DNA from: Hymenobacter sp. ISL-91
GTDB taxonomy: Bacteria > Bacteroidota > Bacteroidia > Cytophagales > Hymenobacteraceae
Direction of reading: 5' to 3'
Assembly (NCBI RefSeq): GCF_018613725.1
Contig: NZ_JAGGPS010000020.1
Span: 1 to 64,000 of the forward strand
DNA: 64,000 bases
Position 1 is the first letter of the stretch. Each line of letters opens with the position of its first letter. Position numbers and translations under genes: made by a program. Shown in pieces: positions 41,412 through 49,921 of this stretch. The notes beneath the pieces are model-generated. The model had not been told where the DNA came from, made no database searches, and saw nothing but the letters and a program-made list of their open reading frames with translations.

Positions 41412-41621
41412 TTATACCGTCTGAATCTTGAATCCGGCATCCTCCACGGCCCGCACTACCTGCTCGGCCGTTAGTTTGTCGGAACTGACCGTGAGTAGCT
41501 TGTCGGGGTTGGCCGTATCCACTTGCCAATTGCCGGCTCCGGCTTCCTGGTTCAGCGTGGGCGTTACCGACTTAATGCAGCCGCCACAATTGATATTAGT
41601 TTTGAATTTCAGGGTTTGCAT
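41412..41621 (-). CDS. copZ: Copper chaperone (HMA domain, CopZ-like)
   Basis: A 69-aa single heavy-metal-associated domain. The metal site is NCGGC (residues 11-15) in TLKFKTNINCGGCIKSVTPT, a variant of the MxCxxC loop; the beta-alpha-beta-beta-alpha-beta fold is complete through LTAEQVVRAVEDAGFKIQTV. Such proteins carry Cu(I) in the cytoplasm to P-type ATPases or regulators. It is a monocistronic unit between terminators. The Gly-Gly spacer replaces the usual residues of Atx1/CopZ but is common in Bacteroidota. Confidence 0.92.
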   Translation of the reverse strand: MQTLKFKTNINCGGCIKSVTPTLNQEAGAGNWQVDTANPDKLLTVSSDKLTAEQVVRAVEDAGFKIQTV

Positions 41622-41768
41622 GGTAAGTAAAAGCTAGGGTAGCTGAGCACGTCAGGCTACGGGTTTATAACAAACAAGGTACGCGGCCAGTGCCGTGGTA
41701 AGGGTGCAGGATTAAGCTTAGAGCTTGCATGATTCTGCGACCAGGAGGCTGGCAAGACAGCTAAATGC

Positions 41769-41802
41769 AAAAGGGCCGCGCCGCCACCAGCGCGCCCCTT
41801 TT
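41769..41802 (-). terminator. Intrinsic terminator after the DUF6799 gene
   Basis: On the minus strand AAAAGGGGCGCGC pairs with GCGCGGCCCTTTT around GGTGG-type loop bases, 18 bp after the stop codon. Confidence 0.65.
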
Positions 41803-41819
41803 CAGGGTAGATGCGGCAG

Positions 41820-42206
41820 CTACATTTTCATGTTGCCCATCTTGGCGCCCCGCTTCATTTTACCATTTTTGTGCATCTCTTCCATCGTGGTCATCTTGCC
41901 GTCCATCATCATGCACTGGCCGTCCTTCATCGTCATGGTGGTGCCGTCTTTCATGGTGCAGGTACCATCGGTTTTGCAGACGCTACCGTCGCTCATGGTC
42001 ATGTCTTTGGTCATGGGCATCATTTTGCCATCCATCATCGTCATCATTTTGCCGTCTTTCATCGTGCAACCGTCCTTGGCCATCTGGTCTTTGGACATCT
42101 GGCCGCTCATCGGCTTGGTGGCGGGGGTGGTCTGGGCCTGGGCTTGCAGGCAAGCGCCACTGAGCAGCAGTAGCAGCGCGGGCAATGGTTTCAGTGCGTT
42201 TTTCAT
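41820..42206 (-). CDS. DUF6799-domain Met/Lys-rich secreted protein
   Basis: A 128-aa exported protein starting at 42206 (KNALKPLPALLLLLSGACLQ, signal peptide). The mature part consists of short repeats of the type DGKMMTMMDGKMMPMTKDMT and DGTCTMKDGTTMTMKDGQCM, matching DUF6799, and ends in a Met/Lys tail (NGKMKRGAKMGNMKM). With about one quarter Met it is suited to bind Cu(I) or Ag(I) in the periplasm. It stands alone with its own terminator inside the copper block. A longer upstream frame exists but lacks a signal at its start. Confidence 0.8.
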   Translation of the reverse strand: MKNALKPLPALLLLLSGACLQAQAQTTPATKPMSGQMSKDQMAKDGCTMKDGKMMTMMDGKMMPMTKDMTMSDGSVCKTDGTCTMKDGTTMTMKDGQCMMMDGKMTTMEEMHKNGKMKRGAKMGNMKM

Positions 42207-42327
42207 GGGGAAGGGGGAAGTAGTGTTGGTGAGAAAATCGTTGATAAACAAAGTGTTATCACTGGCCGAATCGTCCAGTTTCGGCAGTATCAAGGAAGCA
42301 GCAGGAAAGGAGGAGGCCAAAACGGCA

Positions 42328-42354
42328 AAGCCCAACTACCAACCGAGTGGGCTT
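42328..42354 (-). terminator. Terminator of the 42381-42716 gene
   Basis: A 7-bp stem AAGCCCA (42328-42334) / TGGGCTT (42348-42354) lies 26 bp after the stop; read on the minus strand it is followed by TGCCGTTTT. Confidence 0.5.
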
Positions 42355-42380
42355 CGGCTGGAAAGGATTGCCCTTGATTT

Positions 42381-42716
42381 TTAGGCTGGGGCCACCGTTT
42401 CATCGTGCGAGGCGGAGAAGGCGGGGTTTTCTCGCAGGGCCTGAACCATCTCCGAACTCAGGGCCTCGCTTGAAATGCCGTAACCGTCCACCAGCGTGCC
42501 TTTCACGCCGTGCCGGACCGAGGAAATGGCGTACACCACCGCCTCGTCGCCGGGGTCCGACATGCCTTCGAAGCGGTAGTGCTTATCGACCAGGAAATCG
42601 TTCGGAGAAATCTGCAGGGCATTGCCGTGGCAGACCAGGCAGTTGGCGTGGAGGTTGAAGTCGACGGTATAGCCTTCTCGATTCAGATGGTTCAGCACCT
42701 CGGAAACAGTGGTCAT
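42381..42716 (-). CDS. Small conserved protein of the family often mis-named phosphoribosylpyrophosphate synthetase
   Basis: A 111-aa cytoplasmic protein. It matches a Bacteroidota family with the layout TVSEVLNHLNREGYTVDFNL, C-x2-C (NCLVCHGN), ISPNDFLVDKHYRFEGMSDP, DDEAVVYAISS-like (GDEAVVYAISSVRHGVKGTL) and VDGYGISSEALSSEMVQAL. Database entries call it phosphoribosylpyrophosphate synthetase, but it is far too short and has no PRPP-binding loop; the role is unknown. The two cysteines could bind metal. The start at 42716 avoids an extra MQMIP. Its presence in copper loci suggests a link to metal stress; this is inference. Confidence 0.7.
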   Translation of the reverse strand: MTTVSEVLNHLNREGYTVDFNLHANCLVCHGNALQISPNDFLVDKHYRFEGMSDPGDEAVVYAISSVRHGVKGTLVDGYGISSEALSSEMVQALRENPAFSASHDETVAPA

Positions 42717-42777
42717 GGGTATCATTTGCATTGGGTGGTAAGGGTAAAATCGGGCAGTAGCCGGCTGGCCACCACCG

Positions 42778-43557
42778 TTAAGCCAGCATTTCGGACGTGG
42801 CCTTGGCCATTAGGTACTCGTGGTTGAGGGTGGCAATGTCGGCCAGCGTGATGCCCGCCGGGCATTCGGCCGCGCACGAGCCAATATTGGAGCAGGAGCC
42901 GAACCCCTCCCGGTTCATTTGAGCCACCATGTTCTCCACGCGGCTCTGGCGTTCGGGCTGGCCCTGGGGCAACAGCGCCAGCTCACTCACTTTAGCCCCC
43001 ACAAAAAGTACGGCCGACGAATTCTTGCAAGCCGCCACGCAGGCCCCGCACCCAATGCACGTCGCCGACTCAAACGCCCGCTCAGCAATGGCCTTCGAAA
43101 TCAGGATTTCGTTGCCGTCGGGCGCGCCGCCCGTATTCACGCTCACGTAGCCGCCGGCCTGCATGATGCGGTCGAACGCCGACCGGTCGCAGCTCAGGTC
43201 TTTGTTGAGGGGGAAGGCCCGGGCCCGCCAGGGCTCAATGGTGATGGTGGAGCCGTCGGTGAACGTGCGCATGTACAGCTGGCAGCTGGCCGTGTTAAAT
43301 TGCGGGCCATGGGCGCGTCCGTTAATAAACAGGGAGCACGAGCCGCAGATGCCTTCCCGGCAGTCGTAGTCAAAAGCCACCGGGTCGTGGCCGGCGTGCA
43401 GCAGGTCTTCATTGAGTACATCGAGCATTTCCAGAAACGACATTTCGGCAGAAATACCCTCAACTACATACTCCATCATCGCCCCCTGGGCCTGCCGGTT
43501 TTTCTGCCGCCAGATGCGGAGCGTAAAGTGCAGCAGGGTGTTCTCAGTAGCAGCCAT
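42778..43557 (-). CDS. sdhB: Succinate dehydrogenase/fumarate reductase iron-sulfur subunit, orphan
   Basis: A 259-aa SdhB/FrdB protein. The 2Fe-2S domain has [20 protein letters not shown] and a later Cys in [10 protein letters not shown]; the 4Fe-4S site is [16 protein letters not shown], and the 3Fe-4S site is [17 protein letters not shown]. All ligands are present, so it could be functional. The flavoprotein SdhA and the membrane anchor SdhC are not in the window. As Cu(I) destroys exposed Fe-S clusters, a plasmid-borne spare subunit may replace damaged host SdhB; this is inference. It is longer at the C-terminus than the core fold only by a few residues. Confidence 0.92.
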   Translation of the reverse strand: MAATENTLLHFTLRIWRQKNRQAQGAMMEYVVEGISAEMSFLEMLDVLNEDLLHAGHDPVAFDYDCREGICGSCSLFINGRAHGPQFNTASCQLYMRTFTDGSTITIEPWRARAFPLNKDLSCDRSAFDRIMQAGGYVSVNTGGAPDGNEILISKAIAERAFESATCIGCGACVAACKNSSAVLFVGAKVSELALLPQGQPERQSRVENMVAQMNREGFGSCSNIGSCAAECPAGITLADIATLNHEYLMAKATSEMLA

Positions 43558-43731
43558 ATGTCGTCCAGTAAAAGGGTTAACGCCGGCAGTGGAAATGATG
43601 GGCCAGAAACGCCGTTGGTTTTCACTATCCTAATTTCCGGCGTTTCCGGGGGCGCTACCATGATAAGCAGCAGGCAGACGCACGATTTTCGTCATTCATG
43701 GCCGGCAAAGAATTGTGCAGCGTAGAAACGA

Positions 43732-43762
43732 CAAAGCCCGGTCGCTAAACGACCGGGCTTTG
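43732..43762 (-). terminator. Intrinsic terminator after the cysteine-rich four-helix gene
   Basis: A perfect 13-bp stem, CAAAGCCCGGTCG / CGACCGGGCTTTG, with a 5-nt loop, 24 bp after the stop codon. Confidence 0.85.
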
Positions 43763-43786
43763 CTGAGAACGAAGGAGGCCCCGCGG

Positions 43787-44155
43787 TTAAGCAGCCATAC
43801 CTGCCCGGCAGGCTTCTTCGCAGCGGCGGCAGGCGTCGGCGCACTCCTGGCAGTGCTGCATGTGCGTGTGCTTAGCGCACTCGTCGCCGCAGGCTTTGCA
43901 GATGTCGGCGCATAGGCTCAGCAGATGCTTGGCATGGTCCGAGCCGCGGGCCACGTAGCGGGCCGTCAGGGCGCAGATGTCGGCGCAGTCACGGTCGAGC
44001 TGAATACAGCGCACCATCATCTTAATGTCATCTTCCTGCAGGCAGGCGGTGGCGCAGTGCTCGCAAGAAGCGACACAAGCATTCAGGGCATCGAGCAGGG
44101 ATTGGTTCTTGTTATGCATAGGAAACGGCTTAAAAGGGTTAGTGGAATCTTCCAT
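43787..44155 (-). CDS. Four-helix-bundle copper-binding protein (DUF326/Csp-like)
   Basis: A 122-aa cysteine-rich protein. Cysteines recur in the helical C-x3-C and C-x2-C spacing of copper storage proteins: ACVASCEHCATACLQ, CIQLDRDCADICALTARYVA, LCADICKACGDECAKHTHMQ, HCQECADACRRCEEAC. These line a four-helix tube that can hold many Cu(I). There is no signal peptide, so it would store copper in the cytoplasm. The ATG at 44119 (HNKNQSLLDALN) is an alternative start and would suit the family better. It lies between the AraC-type regulator and sdhB. Confidence 0.9.
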   Translation of the reverse strand: MEDSTNPFKPFPMHNKNQSLLDALNACVASCEHCATACLQEDDIKMMVRCIQLDRDCADICALTARYVARGSDHAKHLLSLCADICKACGDECAKHTHMQHCQECADACRRCEEACRAGMAA

Positions 44156-44198
44156 GGTATACTCTGTGCTACGCGGCTGGTTTTGCGCTGGCTACCCT

Positions 44199-44828
44199 TC
44201 AGCTTGCATCATTTGGTGTTGCTGCTTTACTGGTCGCCGCCTCTTCCACGGCGTGGAGCTGCTGGCGATAAACAGAGGGTGCGCAGTGCATAAATCGTCG
44301 AAACTGCCCCGAGAAGTGCGCCAGACTGCGGTAGCCCAGCTGCCGGGCAACCTGGCCGATACCAGGGCTAGCCGCCGCCGCCAGCAGCTCCTGGGCGTAG
44401 CGCAGCCGCTGCCGGGTAACGTAGCCGGGCAGGCGCTCGTGGTCGGGCAGTTGGGTAAACAGGCGGTGCAGCTGGCGGACACTCAGGCCCACGACCTGCG
44501 CCAGGGCCGGAACAAAGTCGCGGTGCTCTATCGGGTTGGGGCCACGTAGCAGCTTGGCCACCGTCTGCCTTACTTGCGCCGCCAGCACATACTGCGGGTC
44601 TTCCAGCAAATCGAATCCCGCTCTAGCCAGCGCTTCGCGGATGCGGCCCCAATCCAGCTCCGTGGCCGGCTGGGCCACCGTGACGGCTCCCAGGCGCACA
44701 TCATGTACCGTCAGGCCTAGCTTTTCCAATTCCCGCCATACCACTCGATTACCGCGCGCGCACACCATATGCTTGACGTACAGTGTGCAGCCGGCTTCGA
44801 TGGGCGAATGTTTAAAGGGAAACGACAC
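44199..44828 (-). CDS. AraC-family regulator with degenerate HMA-like N-terminus
   Basis: A 209-aa regulator. The C-terminal 100 residues form an AraC double HTH: LAQVVGLSVRQLHRLFTQLP and SPGIGQVARQLGYRSLAHFS then GQFRRFMHCAPSVYRQQL. The N-terminal 80 residues follow an HMA-like beta-alpha-beta pattern (CTLYVKHMVCARGNRVVWRE, LEKLGLTVHDVRLGAVTV, ALARAGFDLLEDPQYV). In relatives the loop reads MVCxRC; here the second Cys is Gly (MVCARG), so only Cys23 of the pair is left. It follows the RND pump gene by 11 bp and probably controls the copper genes. Confidence 0.85.
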   Translation of the reverse strand: MSFPFKHSPIEAGCTLYVKHMVCARGNRVVWRELEKLGLTVHDVRLGAVTVAQPATELDWGRIREALARAGFDLLEDPQYVLAAQVRQTVAKLLRGPNPIEHRDFVPALAQVVGLSVRQLHRLFTQLPDHERLPGYVTRQRLRYAQELLAAAASPGIGQVARQLGYRSLAHFSGQFRRFMHCAPSVYRQQLHAVEEAATSKAATPNDAS

Positions 44829-44839
44829 GAACTAAGACG

Positions 44840-47800
44840 TTAGGCAACTGGCTGAATGGTATTCTGGTCGGCCGGGGGCGTGAAGGGCGGCGCGTCCAGC
44901 TCCTGCGGGTGCGCGTCGAGGCTCACTTCCTGGTGGGAGGCGAAGTACTGGGCCAACGCTTTTTCGCCTACCAGCCAGAAAACCACCGGCGTCACGATGA
45001 TGTCGAGAAAAGTGGAGGAGAGTAGGCCGCCCAGAATCACAGTGGCGACGGGATAGAGGATTTCCTTGCCCGGCGCGTCCTTGGCCAGCGTGAGCGGCAC
45101 CAGAGCCAGCGCGGCCACCAGGGCCGTCATCAGCACCGGCACGAGCCGTTCCAGCGAGCCGCGGATAATCATGGGCATGCCGAACTTCTCGCCCTCGTGC
45201 TCCACGAGGTGGATGTAGTGCGAAATCATCATGATGCCGTTGCGCGAGGCAATGCCGGTGAGCGTGATAAAGCCCACCAGCGAGGCAATGCTGAACGTGC
45301 CGCCCGTGAGCAGCACGGCCACCACCGAGCCGATGAGGGCCAGCGGGATGTTGAGCATAATCTGCCCCACCATGTAGCTGGACTTGAAGTGCGAGAACAG
45401 CACCAGAAAGATGCCGGCCAGCGAAAACAAGCTCAGCCACAGAATCTTCTGCGAGGCCGATTGCTGGCTCTCGAACTGCCCGCCGTAGGTGAGGTAGTAG
45501 CCCGGCGGCAGCTTCACCTGCTGATTCACTTTAGCCTGAATTTCTTTGACGGTGGAGCCCAGGTCGCGCTCGGCCACGTTGAGTGAGATGGTGATGCGGC
45601 GCTGGGTGTTTTCGTGGTTGATGGTGTTGGGCCCCGGCTCAAAAATCACCTCCGCCACCTGGCTCACGGGTATCAGCGCGCCGCTGGGGGTTTCGATGCG
45701 GGTCTGGCTGATGGCGGCCATGTCGTTGCGCTGGGCTTCGGGCAGCTTCACCACCAAATCAAAGCGCTTCTGGCCGTCGACCATCTGCGAGACCACGGTG
45801 CCCTGAAACAGCGTTTCCAGGTCGCGCACCAGCTCGCCGCGGCCCATGCCGTAGGCGCGCAGGGCGTCGTCCTTGGGCCGAATCAGCAGCTGCGGAATCT
45901 GCACCTGCTTTTCCACCTGCAGGTCTACCACGCCGGGCACGGTGCTGGCGGCGGCCCGCACCTCGTTGGCGTAGCGGCGCAGCTCCAGCAAGTCGTTGCC
46001 GAATACCTTAATGGCCACCTGGGCCCGTACCCCGCTCAACAGGTGGTCGAGGCGGTGGGAAATGGGCTGACCGATGTTCACGTTCACGCCCGTTATCAGG
46101 CTGAGCTTTTCGCGCATGTCGGCCAGAATCTCGTCGCGGCTACGCATGGTTTTGCCCTCTTTTTCCAGCTCGGCTTCGGTCTTGAAGGCCACCTCGATTT
46201 CCGAGTTGTTCACCGCTTCGGCGTGCTCATCAAGCTCGGCGCGGCCGGTGCGGCGGGCCGTAAAGGCCACTTCCGGAATCTTGAGCATCTGCTGCTCGCC
46301 CAGCGTGCCCAGGCGGTTGCTCTCGGTGAGCGAGGTGCCGGCCGGGGCCGAGAAATTCACCGTCAGGGAGCCTTCGTTGAAGGGCGGCAGAAACTCGGTG
46401 CCGAAGAAGGGAATAAAGGCGAGGGCCCCAACCAACAGCGCGCCGGTAACTCCCAGCACCGTTTTAGGATGAGCCAGGCCCCAGCCCAGCAGCCGGGTAT
46501 CCTTTTTCTTGAGCCAGCGCACCAGCCCGCCGTCGGTTTCGGCGTGGTCCATCTGCTTCATCTTGGGCAGCAGGTAGTAGCAGAGCACCGGCGTCACGGT
46601 GAGCGAAACGAACAGCGAGGCCACGATGCTGGTGATGTAGGCCACGCCCAGCGGCGCGAAAATCCGGCCCTCCATGCCTTCCAGGGCGAACAGCGGCAAA
46701 AACACCAGCACCACGATAATGGTGGCGTACACGATGGAGTTGCGCACCTCCGACGAGGCCGAATACACGACGCGCAGCACCGGTTGCGGGTCGGGCCGCT
46801 GCTTGTTTTCGCGCAGGCGCCGGTACACGTTTTCCACGTCCACGATGGCGTCATCCACCAGCTCGCCAATGGCAATGGCCAGCCCGCCCAGCGTCATGGT
46901 GTTGATGCTGATGCCGGCCGCCTTGAACACCAGCGCCGTAACCAGCAGCGAGAGCGGAATGGCGACCAGCGAAATAAAGGTGGTCCGCACGTTCAGCAGG
47001 AAGGCAAACAGCACGATAACCACCAGAATGGCCCCGTCGCGCAAAGCTTCCTCCACGTTGGTAATCGACGACTCGATAAACTCCGACTGCTTGAACAGGC
47101 GCGTGTTCACTTTTACGTCGGGGGGCAAAGAGGGCTGCAGCTCCACCAGGGCCTTTTCCACGGCTTCCGTCAAACCCACGGTGGCGGCGCCGGGCTGCTT
47201 CTCGATGCTCAGAATCACGGCTGGCTGGCCGTTCACGCTGCCGTCGCCGCGCTTGAAGCGGGCCCCAAACTCCACGTTGGCGACATCGGCCACCCGGATG
47301 GGCGACTGCTCGCGGTAGCCCACCACGATGTTTTCAATGTCTTCGACCGAGCGCAACCGGCCCAGGTTACGAATGAGCACCTCCGAGCCGTTGCGGTCGA
47401 AGAAGTTGCCGGTGGTGTTCAGGTTCGACTTGCGCAGGGCCTCTTCCACTTGGTTGGCCGTGAGGCCGGTGGCATTCAGGCGCGGCATATCCAGCAATAC
47501 CTGATACTGCAAATTGTCGCCGCCGATGGGGATTACCTGGGCAATGCCGGGGATGCTGAGCAGGCGCTGGCGCACGGTGTAGTTGGCCAGCGTGCGCAAA
47601 TCGGCGGCGTTGGTTTCCTTACCGCCCGACAGGCCCACGAGCATTATCTGGCCCATCACCGACGAAATGGGTCCCAGTACCGGCGTGATGCCCATCGGCA
47701 GTTGCCCGGCGGTGGTCTGCAGCTTCTCGCTCACAATCTGGCGGGCCGTAAAAATATCGGTGCCGTAGTCGAACTCCACGAACACCATGCCCAGGCCGAT

Positions 47801-48061
47801 GGCCGAATTGGAGCGCACCGCCGACACGCCGGTGGCCCCATTCAGGGCCGTTTCCACGGGCAGCGTTATCAGGGCCTCCACTTCCTCGGGGGCCATGCCG
47901 GGCGCTTCCAGAAACACGGTTACCCGGGGGCGGTCCAGGTCGGGCAGCACATCCACCGGCAGCTGGCGCGCCGTGTAGGTGCCCGCAATGATGAGGCCCA
48001 GGGCAAAGGCCAGCATCAGCAGGCGGTTCTGCAGGGCAAAGCGGATTATCTTGTCAAGCAT
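44840..48061 (-). CDS. czcA: Heavy-metal RND efflux pump (CusA/CzcA)
   Basis: A 1073-aa inner-membrane pump of the HME-RND class. TM1 MLAFALGLIIAGTYTARQLP, porter motif PVDVLPDLDRPRVTVFLEAP, TM4 MTLGGLAIAIGELVDDAIVD with the two adjacent Asp of the proton path, second porter domain EFLPPFNEGSLTVNFSAPAG, and TM10-12 through SSTFLDIIVTPVVFWLVGEK. Unlike the pump at 32246, it is not fused to TolC. The VDDAIVDVEN motif is a variant found in one branch of CzcA-like proteins. Partners are the adaptor at 48169 and the small exported protein at 49298; the cognate tolC at 49914 is broken. Confidence 0.93.
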   Translation of the reverse strand: MLDKIIRFALQNRLLMLAFALGLIIAGTYTARQLPVDVLPDLDRPRVTVFLEAPGMAPEEVEALITLPVETALNGATGVSAVRSNSAIGLGMVFVEFDYGTDIFTARQIVSEKLQTTAGQLPMGITPVLGPISSVMGQIMLVGLSGGKETNAADLRTLANYTVRQRLLSIPGIAQVIPIGGDNLQYQVLLDMPRLNATGLTANQVEEALRKSNLNTTGNFFDRNGSEVLIRNLGRLRSVEDIENIVVGYREQSPIRVADVANVEFGARFKRGDGSVNGQPAVILSIEKQPGAATVGLTEAVEKALVELQPSLPPDVKVNTRLFKQSEFIESSITNVEEALRDGAILVVIVLFAFLLNVRTTFISLVAIPLSLLVTALVFKAAGISINTMTLGGLAIAIGELVDDAIVDVENVYRRLRENKQRPDPQPVLRVVYSASSEVRNSIVYATIIVVLVFLPLFALEGMEGRIFAPLGVAYITSIVASLFVSLTVTPVLCYYLLPKMKQMDHAETDGGLVRWLKKKDTRLLGWGLAHPKTVLGVTGALLVGALAFIPFFGTEFLPPFNEGSLTVNFSAPAGTSLTESNRLGTLGEQQMLKIPEVAFTARRTGRAELDEHAEAVNNSEIEVAFKTEAELEKEGKTMRSRDEILADMREKLSLITGVNVNIGQPISHRLDHLLSGVRAQVAIKVFGNDLLELRRYANEVRAAASTVPGVVDLQVEKQVQIPQLLIRPKDDALRAYGMGRGELVRDLETLFQGTVVSQMVDGQKRFDLVVKLPEAQRNDMAAISQTRIETPSGALIPVSQVAEVIFEPGPNTINHENTQRRITISLNVAERDLGSTVKEIQAKVNQQVKLPPGYYLTYGGQFESQQSASQKILWLSLFSLAGIFLVLFSHFKSSYMVGQIMLNIPLALIGSVVAVLLTGGTFSIASLVGFITLTGIASRNGIMMISHYIHLVEHEGEKFGMPMIIRGSLERLVPVLMTALVAALALVPLTLAKDAPGKEILYPVATVILGGLLSSTFLDIIVTPVVFWLVGEKALAQYFASHQEVSLDAHPQELDAPPFTPPADQNTIQPVA

Positions 48062-48065
48062 CTTT

Positions 48066-48165
48066 TTTAGCTGTTAGCTCACAGCAGGGGCCTCAATTCG
48101 GCCCTTAGCTGATAGCTCTCGTTCAGAAAAAAGCTGACAGCCAATAGCCATCAGCTAATAGCTTC
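48066..48165. repeat. AGCTGATAGCT-type intergenic repeat
   Basis: Several copies of TTAGCTGTTAGCT and AGCTAATAGCT-like words form imperfect inverted repeats (48066-48085 and 48131-48163) between two genes of the pump operon. It is the same family as the repeat at 24082-24201. Confidence 0.5.
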
Positions 48166-48168
48166 AAA

Positions 48169-49314
48169 TCACTGGTTGAGGTAAATGGACTTGAGCTGGT
48201 AGGTGCCGGCCGTCACGACCCGGTCATTCTCGTTCACCTCGCCCTGCACCAGCACGGTTTGCTGGCCGCTGACGGCCCCCGGCTGCACGTAGCGAATTTT
48301 GAAGCGCTCGGGCTCGGTGTGCACGAACACCACGGGCTTGCCGTTGAGGTCGGTGATGGCCGAAGTGGGCACCACCAGCTGGGGCTTGCCGCCGCCAGTC
48401 TGGCCCACCACCTGCACGTTCACGGCCTGGCCGGCCCGGTAGGCGCTGCCTTCAGTGGCATCAAGCTCCAGCACCAGCTGGCGGGCCTGGTTGACGGGAT
48501 TGACCACGTTGCTGAACACCACGAGGCGGGCCGGCACGCCCGCCTGGCCCTGCAGGCCCTCCACCCGGAAAGCGGCCCCCGGCGTCACCTTGGCCAAATC
48601 CTGGGCAAATACCTGGGCCTCCACGCGCAGCTTGCCGGGGTTGATGACCCGGAACAGCTCGTCGCCCTGGCTGACCTGCTGGCCCACGGCGAGGCTGAAC
48701 ACGTCCACGGTGCCGCTTACCGGCGCGCTGATGCTGACGCGGCGCTGGCCCGCCTGGCCGTTCTGAATACCAGCGTTCTGGCGGGCCTGGCGCAGGCGCA
48801 GCTCGGCCGCCACCACGTCTTTGCGGGCGGCGATGTCGGCAATGCTCTGCAGGCGGGCATAGTCCTGCTGGGCCGCGCGCAGCTCGGCCTGGGCGTTGGC
48901 CCGCTCGGTGCTGAGCCCAATTTGCTGGGTGGCATCGAGCGTCTGCTCGATAACGGCCAGCGTCTGGCCGGCGCGCACCTGCTGGCCCACCCGCGCGGCC
49001 AGGCTTACGATACGGCCGCCCTGGGGCACCACCACGCGGCCCTCGCCGCCCGCCGCCGCCGACACCGTGCCGTAGAGCGTGGCCCGGCTGTATGTAGTGG
49101 AGTAGGCGGCCAGGTTGGTCTGCACCTGAAACAGGAACTGGCTTTCCTTGGGCAGCAGTACCTCGTCGGTGAGGGCCACACCGGTGCTGGCCTTGGCCTC
49201 GCCGCCGTGGTCTTCGCCGCCGTGGGCCTGCACCAGGCCCGGGGGCGGCAGCAGCACGCTCAGCACCAGACCGGTGGCAGCCGTAAGGGCCAGAAACTTA
49301 TGCTTGGTTTTCAT
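48169..49314 (-). CDS. czcB: RND efflux periplasmic adaptor (CzcB-like)
   Basis: A 381-aa exported adaptor with a signal peptide (KFLALTAATGLVLSVLLPPP) cleaved before a His/Glu/Asp-rich mature start, QAHGGEDHGGEAKAS, which may bind metal. The core has the first half-lipoyl motif GGRIVSLAARVGQQVRAGQT, a helical hairpin (TERANAQAELRAAQQDYARL, KDVVAAELRLRQARQNAG), the second half VDVFSLAVGQQVSQGDELFR and a barrel domain. It has no HMBD domain. The start overlaps the end of the preceding gene by 17 bp. It works with the RND pump at 44840. Confidence 0.9.
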   Translation of the reverse strand: MKTKHKFLALTAATGLVLSVLLPPPGLVQAHGGEDHGGEAKASTGVALTDEVLLPKESQFLFQVQTNLAAYSTTYSRATLYGTVSAAAGGEGRVVVPQGGRIVSLAARVGQQVRAGQTLAVIEQTLDATQQIGLSTERANAQAELRAAQQDYARLQSIADIAARKDVVAAELRLRQARQNAGIQNGQAGQRRVSISAPVSGTVDVFSLAVGQQVSQGDELFRVINPGKLRVEAQVFAQDLAKVTPGAAFRVEGLQGQAGVPARLVVFSNVVNPVNQARQLVLELDATEGSAYRAGQAVNVQVVGQTGGGKPQLVVPTSAITDLNGKPVVFVHTEPERFKIRYVQPGAVSGQQTVLVQGEVNENDRVVTAGTYQLKSIYLNQ

Positions 49315-49921
49315 AAACGGCAGAATTAGGGGTGGAAACCGGCGCGGCAGGGCGGCGGCGGCGCAGCAGCAGGGCCGTCAGGCCGATGCCGAGTACGAAG
49401 GCCCCGATCAGGGCCATAATGGTTTTCCAGGAGGAAAAAAGCGAGACGGCGGCCGCCGGAGCCGTGGTAGCCACGGGCAGTTTCTCCCCCACCTTAATAC
49501 CTTCGAGCAGCAGCAAATCGGCCTTGTCGCCGGCCACGATGTTGGCCGTGAAACTGTAGGTCTTGTCGGCCGGAAACTGGCCTTCGACCAGGTAGATGCC
49601 CGGCTCCTGCTCCGTTACGGCCCACTGCAGGCTGGCGTCTTCCGGCGTGGTGAGCGTGAGCTTGGCCCCCTTGATGGGCACGTTGGTGGCGTAGTCGGAG
49701 AGGAACAGGCGCAGGTCGGCGGGCTGGCCGCCTTCCAGCGGCTCGTAGCGCAGCAGCACCTCGAACTGTTCCGAGAGCGCCGCCACGGAAAACGATGTCG
49801 CGCCGGCCGCCGTGCCCGCTTTGGCGCCGTCGCCGTGGTCCTCGCCCCCGTGGGCGCGGGCTGTCCCGCTCAGCAGCAACAGGCCCAGCAGCAAAATCAG
49901 GAGTTGTTTCATGTTATTCAC
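49298..49921 (-). CDS. Exported, membrane-anchored His-rich accessory protein of the pump operon
   Basis: A 207-aa protein with a signal peptide (KQLLILLLGLLLLSGTARAH), the same HGGEDHG mature start as the adaptor, an Ig-like beta domain (FEVLLRYEPLEGGQPADLRL, FLSDYATNVPIKGAKLTLTT) and a C-terminal TM helix with basic tail (IMALIGAFVLGIGLTALLLR, RRRP). Topology places the beta domain in the periplasm. Similar genes sit beside CzcB in Bacteroidota and may feed metal to the adaptor; the role is not proven. It overlaps tolC by 8 bp and the adaptor by 17 bp, so all are coupled. Confidence 0.75.
   Translation of the reverse strand: MNNMKQLLILLLGLLLLSGTARAHGGEDHGDGAKAGTAAGATSFSVAALSEQFEVLLRYEPLEGGQPADLRLFLSDYATNVPIKGAKLTLTTPEDASLQWAVTEQEPGIYLVEGQFPADKTYSFTANIVAGDKADLLLLEGIKVGEKLPVATTAPAAAVSLFSSWKTIMALIGAFVLGIGLTALLLRRRRPAAPVSTPNSAVYENQA

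Noticed and set aside
42381..42716. Phosphoribosylpyrophosphate synthetase
   Set aside because: The protein is 111 aa and lacks the PRPP-binding loop; the name is a database artefact for this family.
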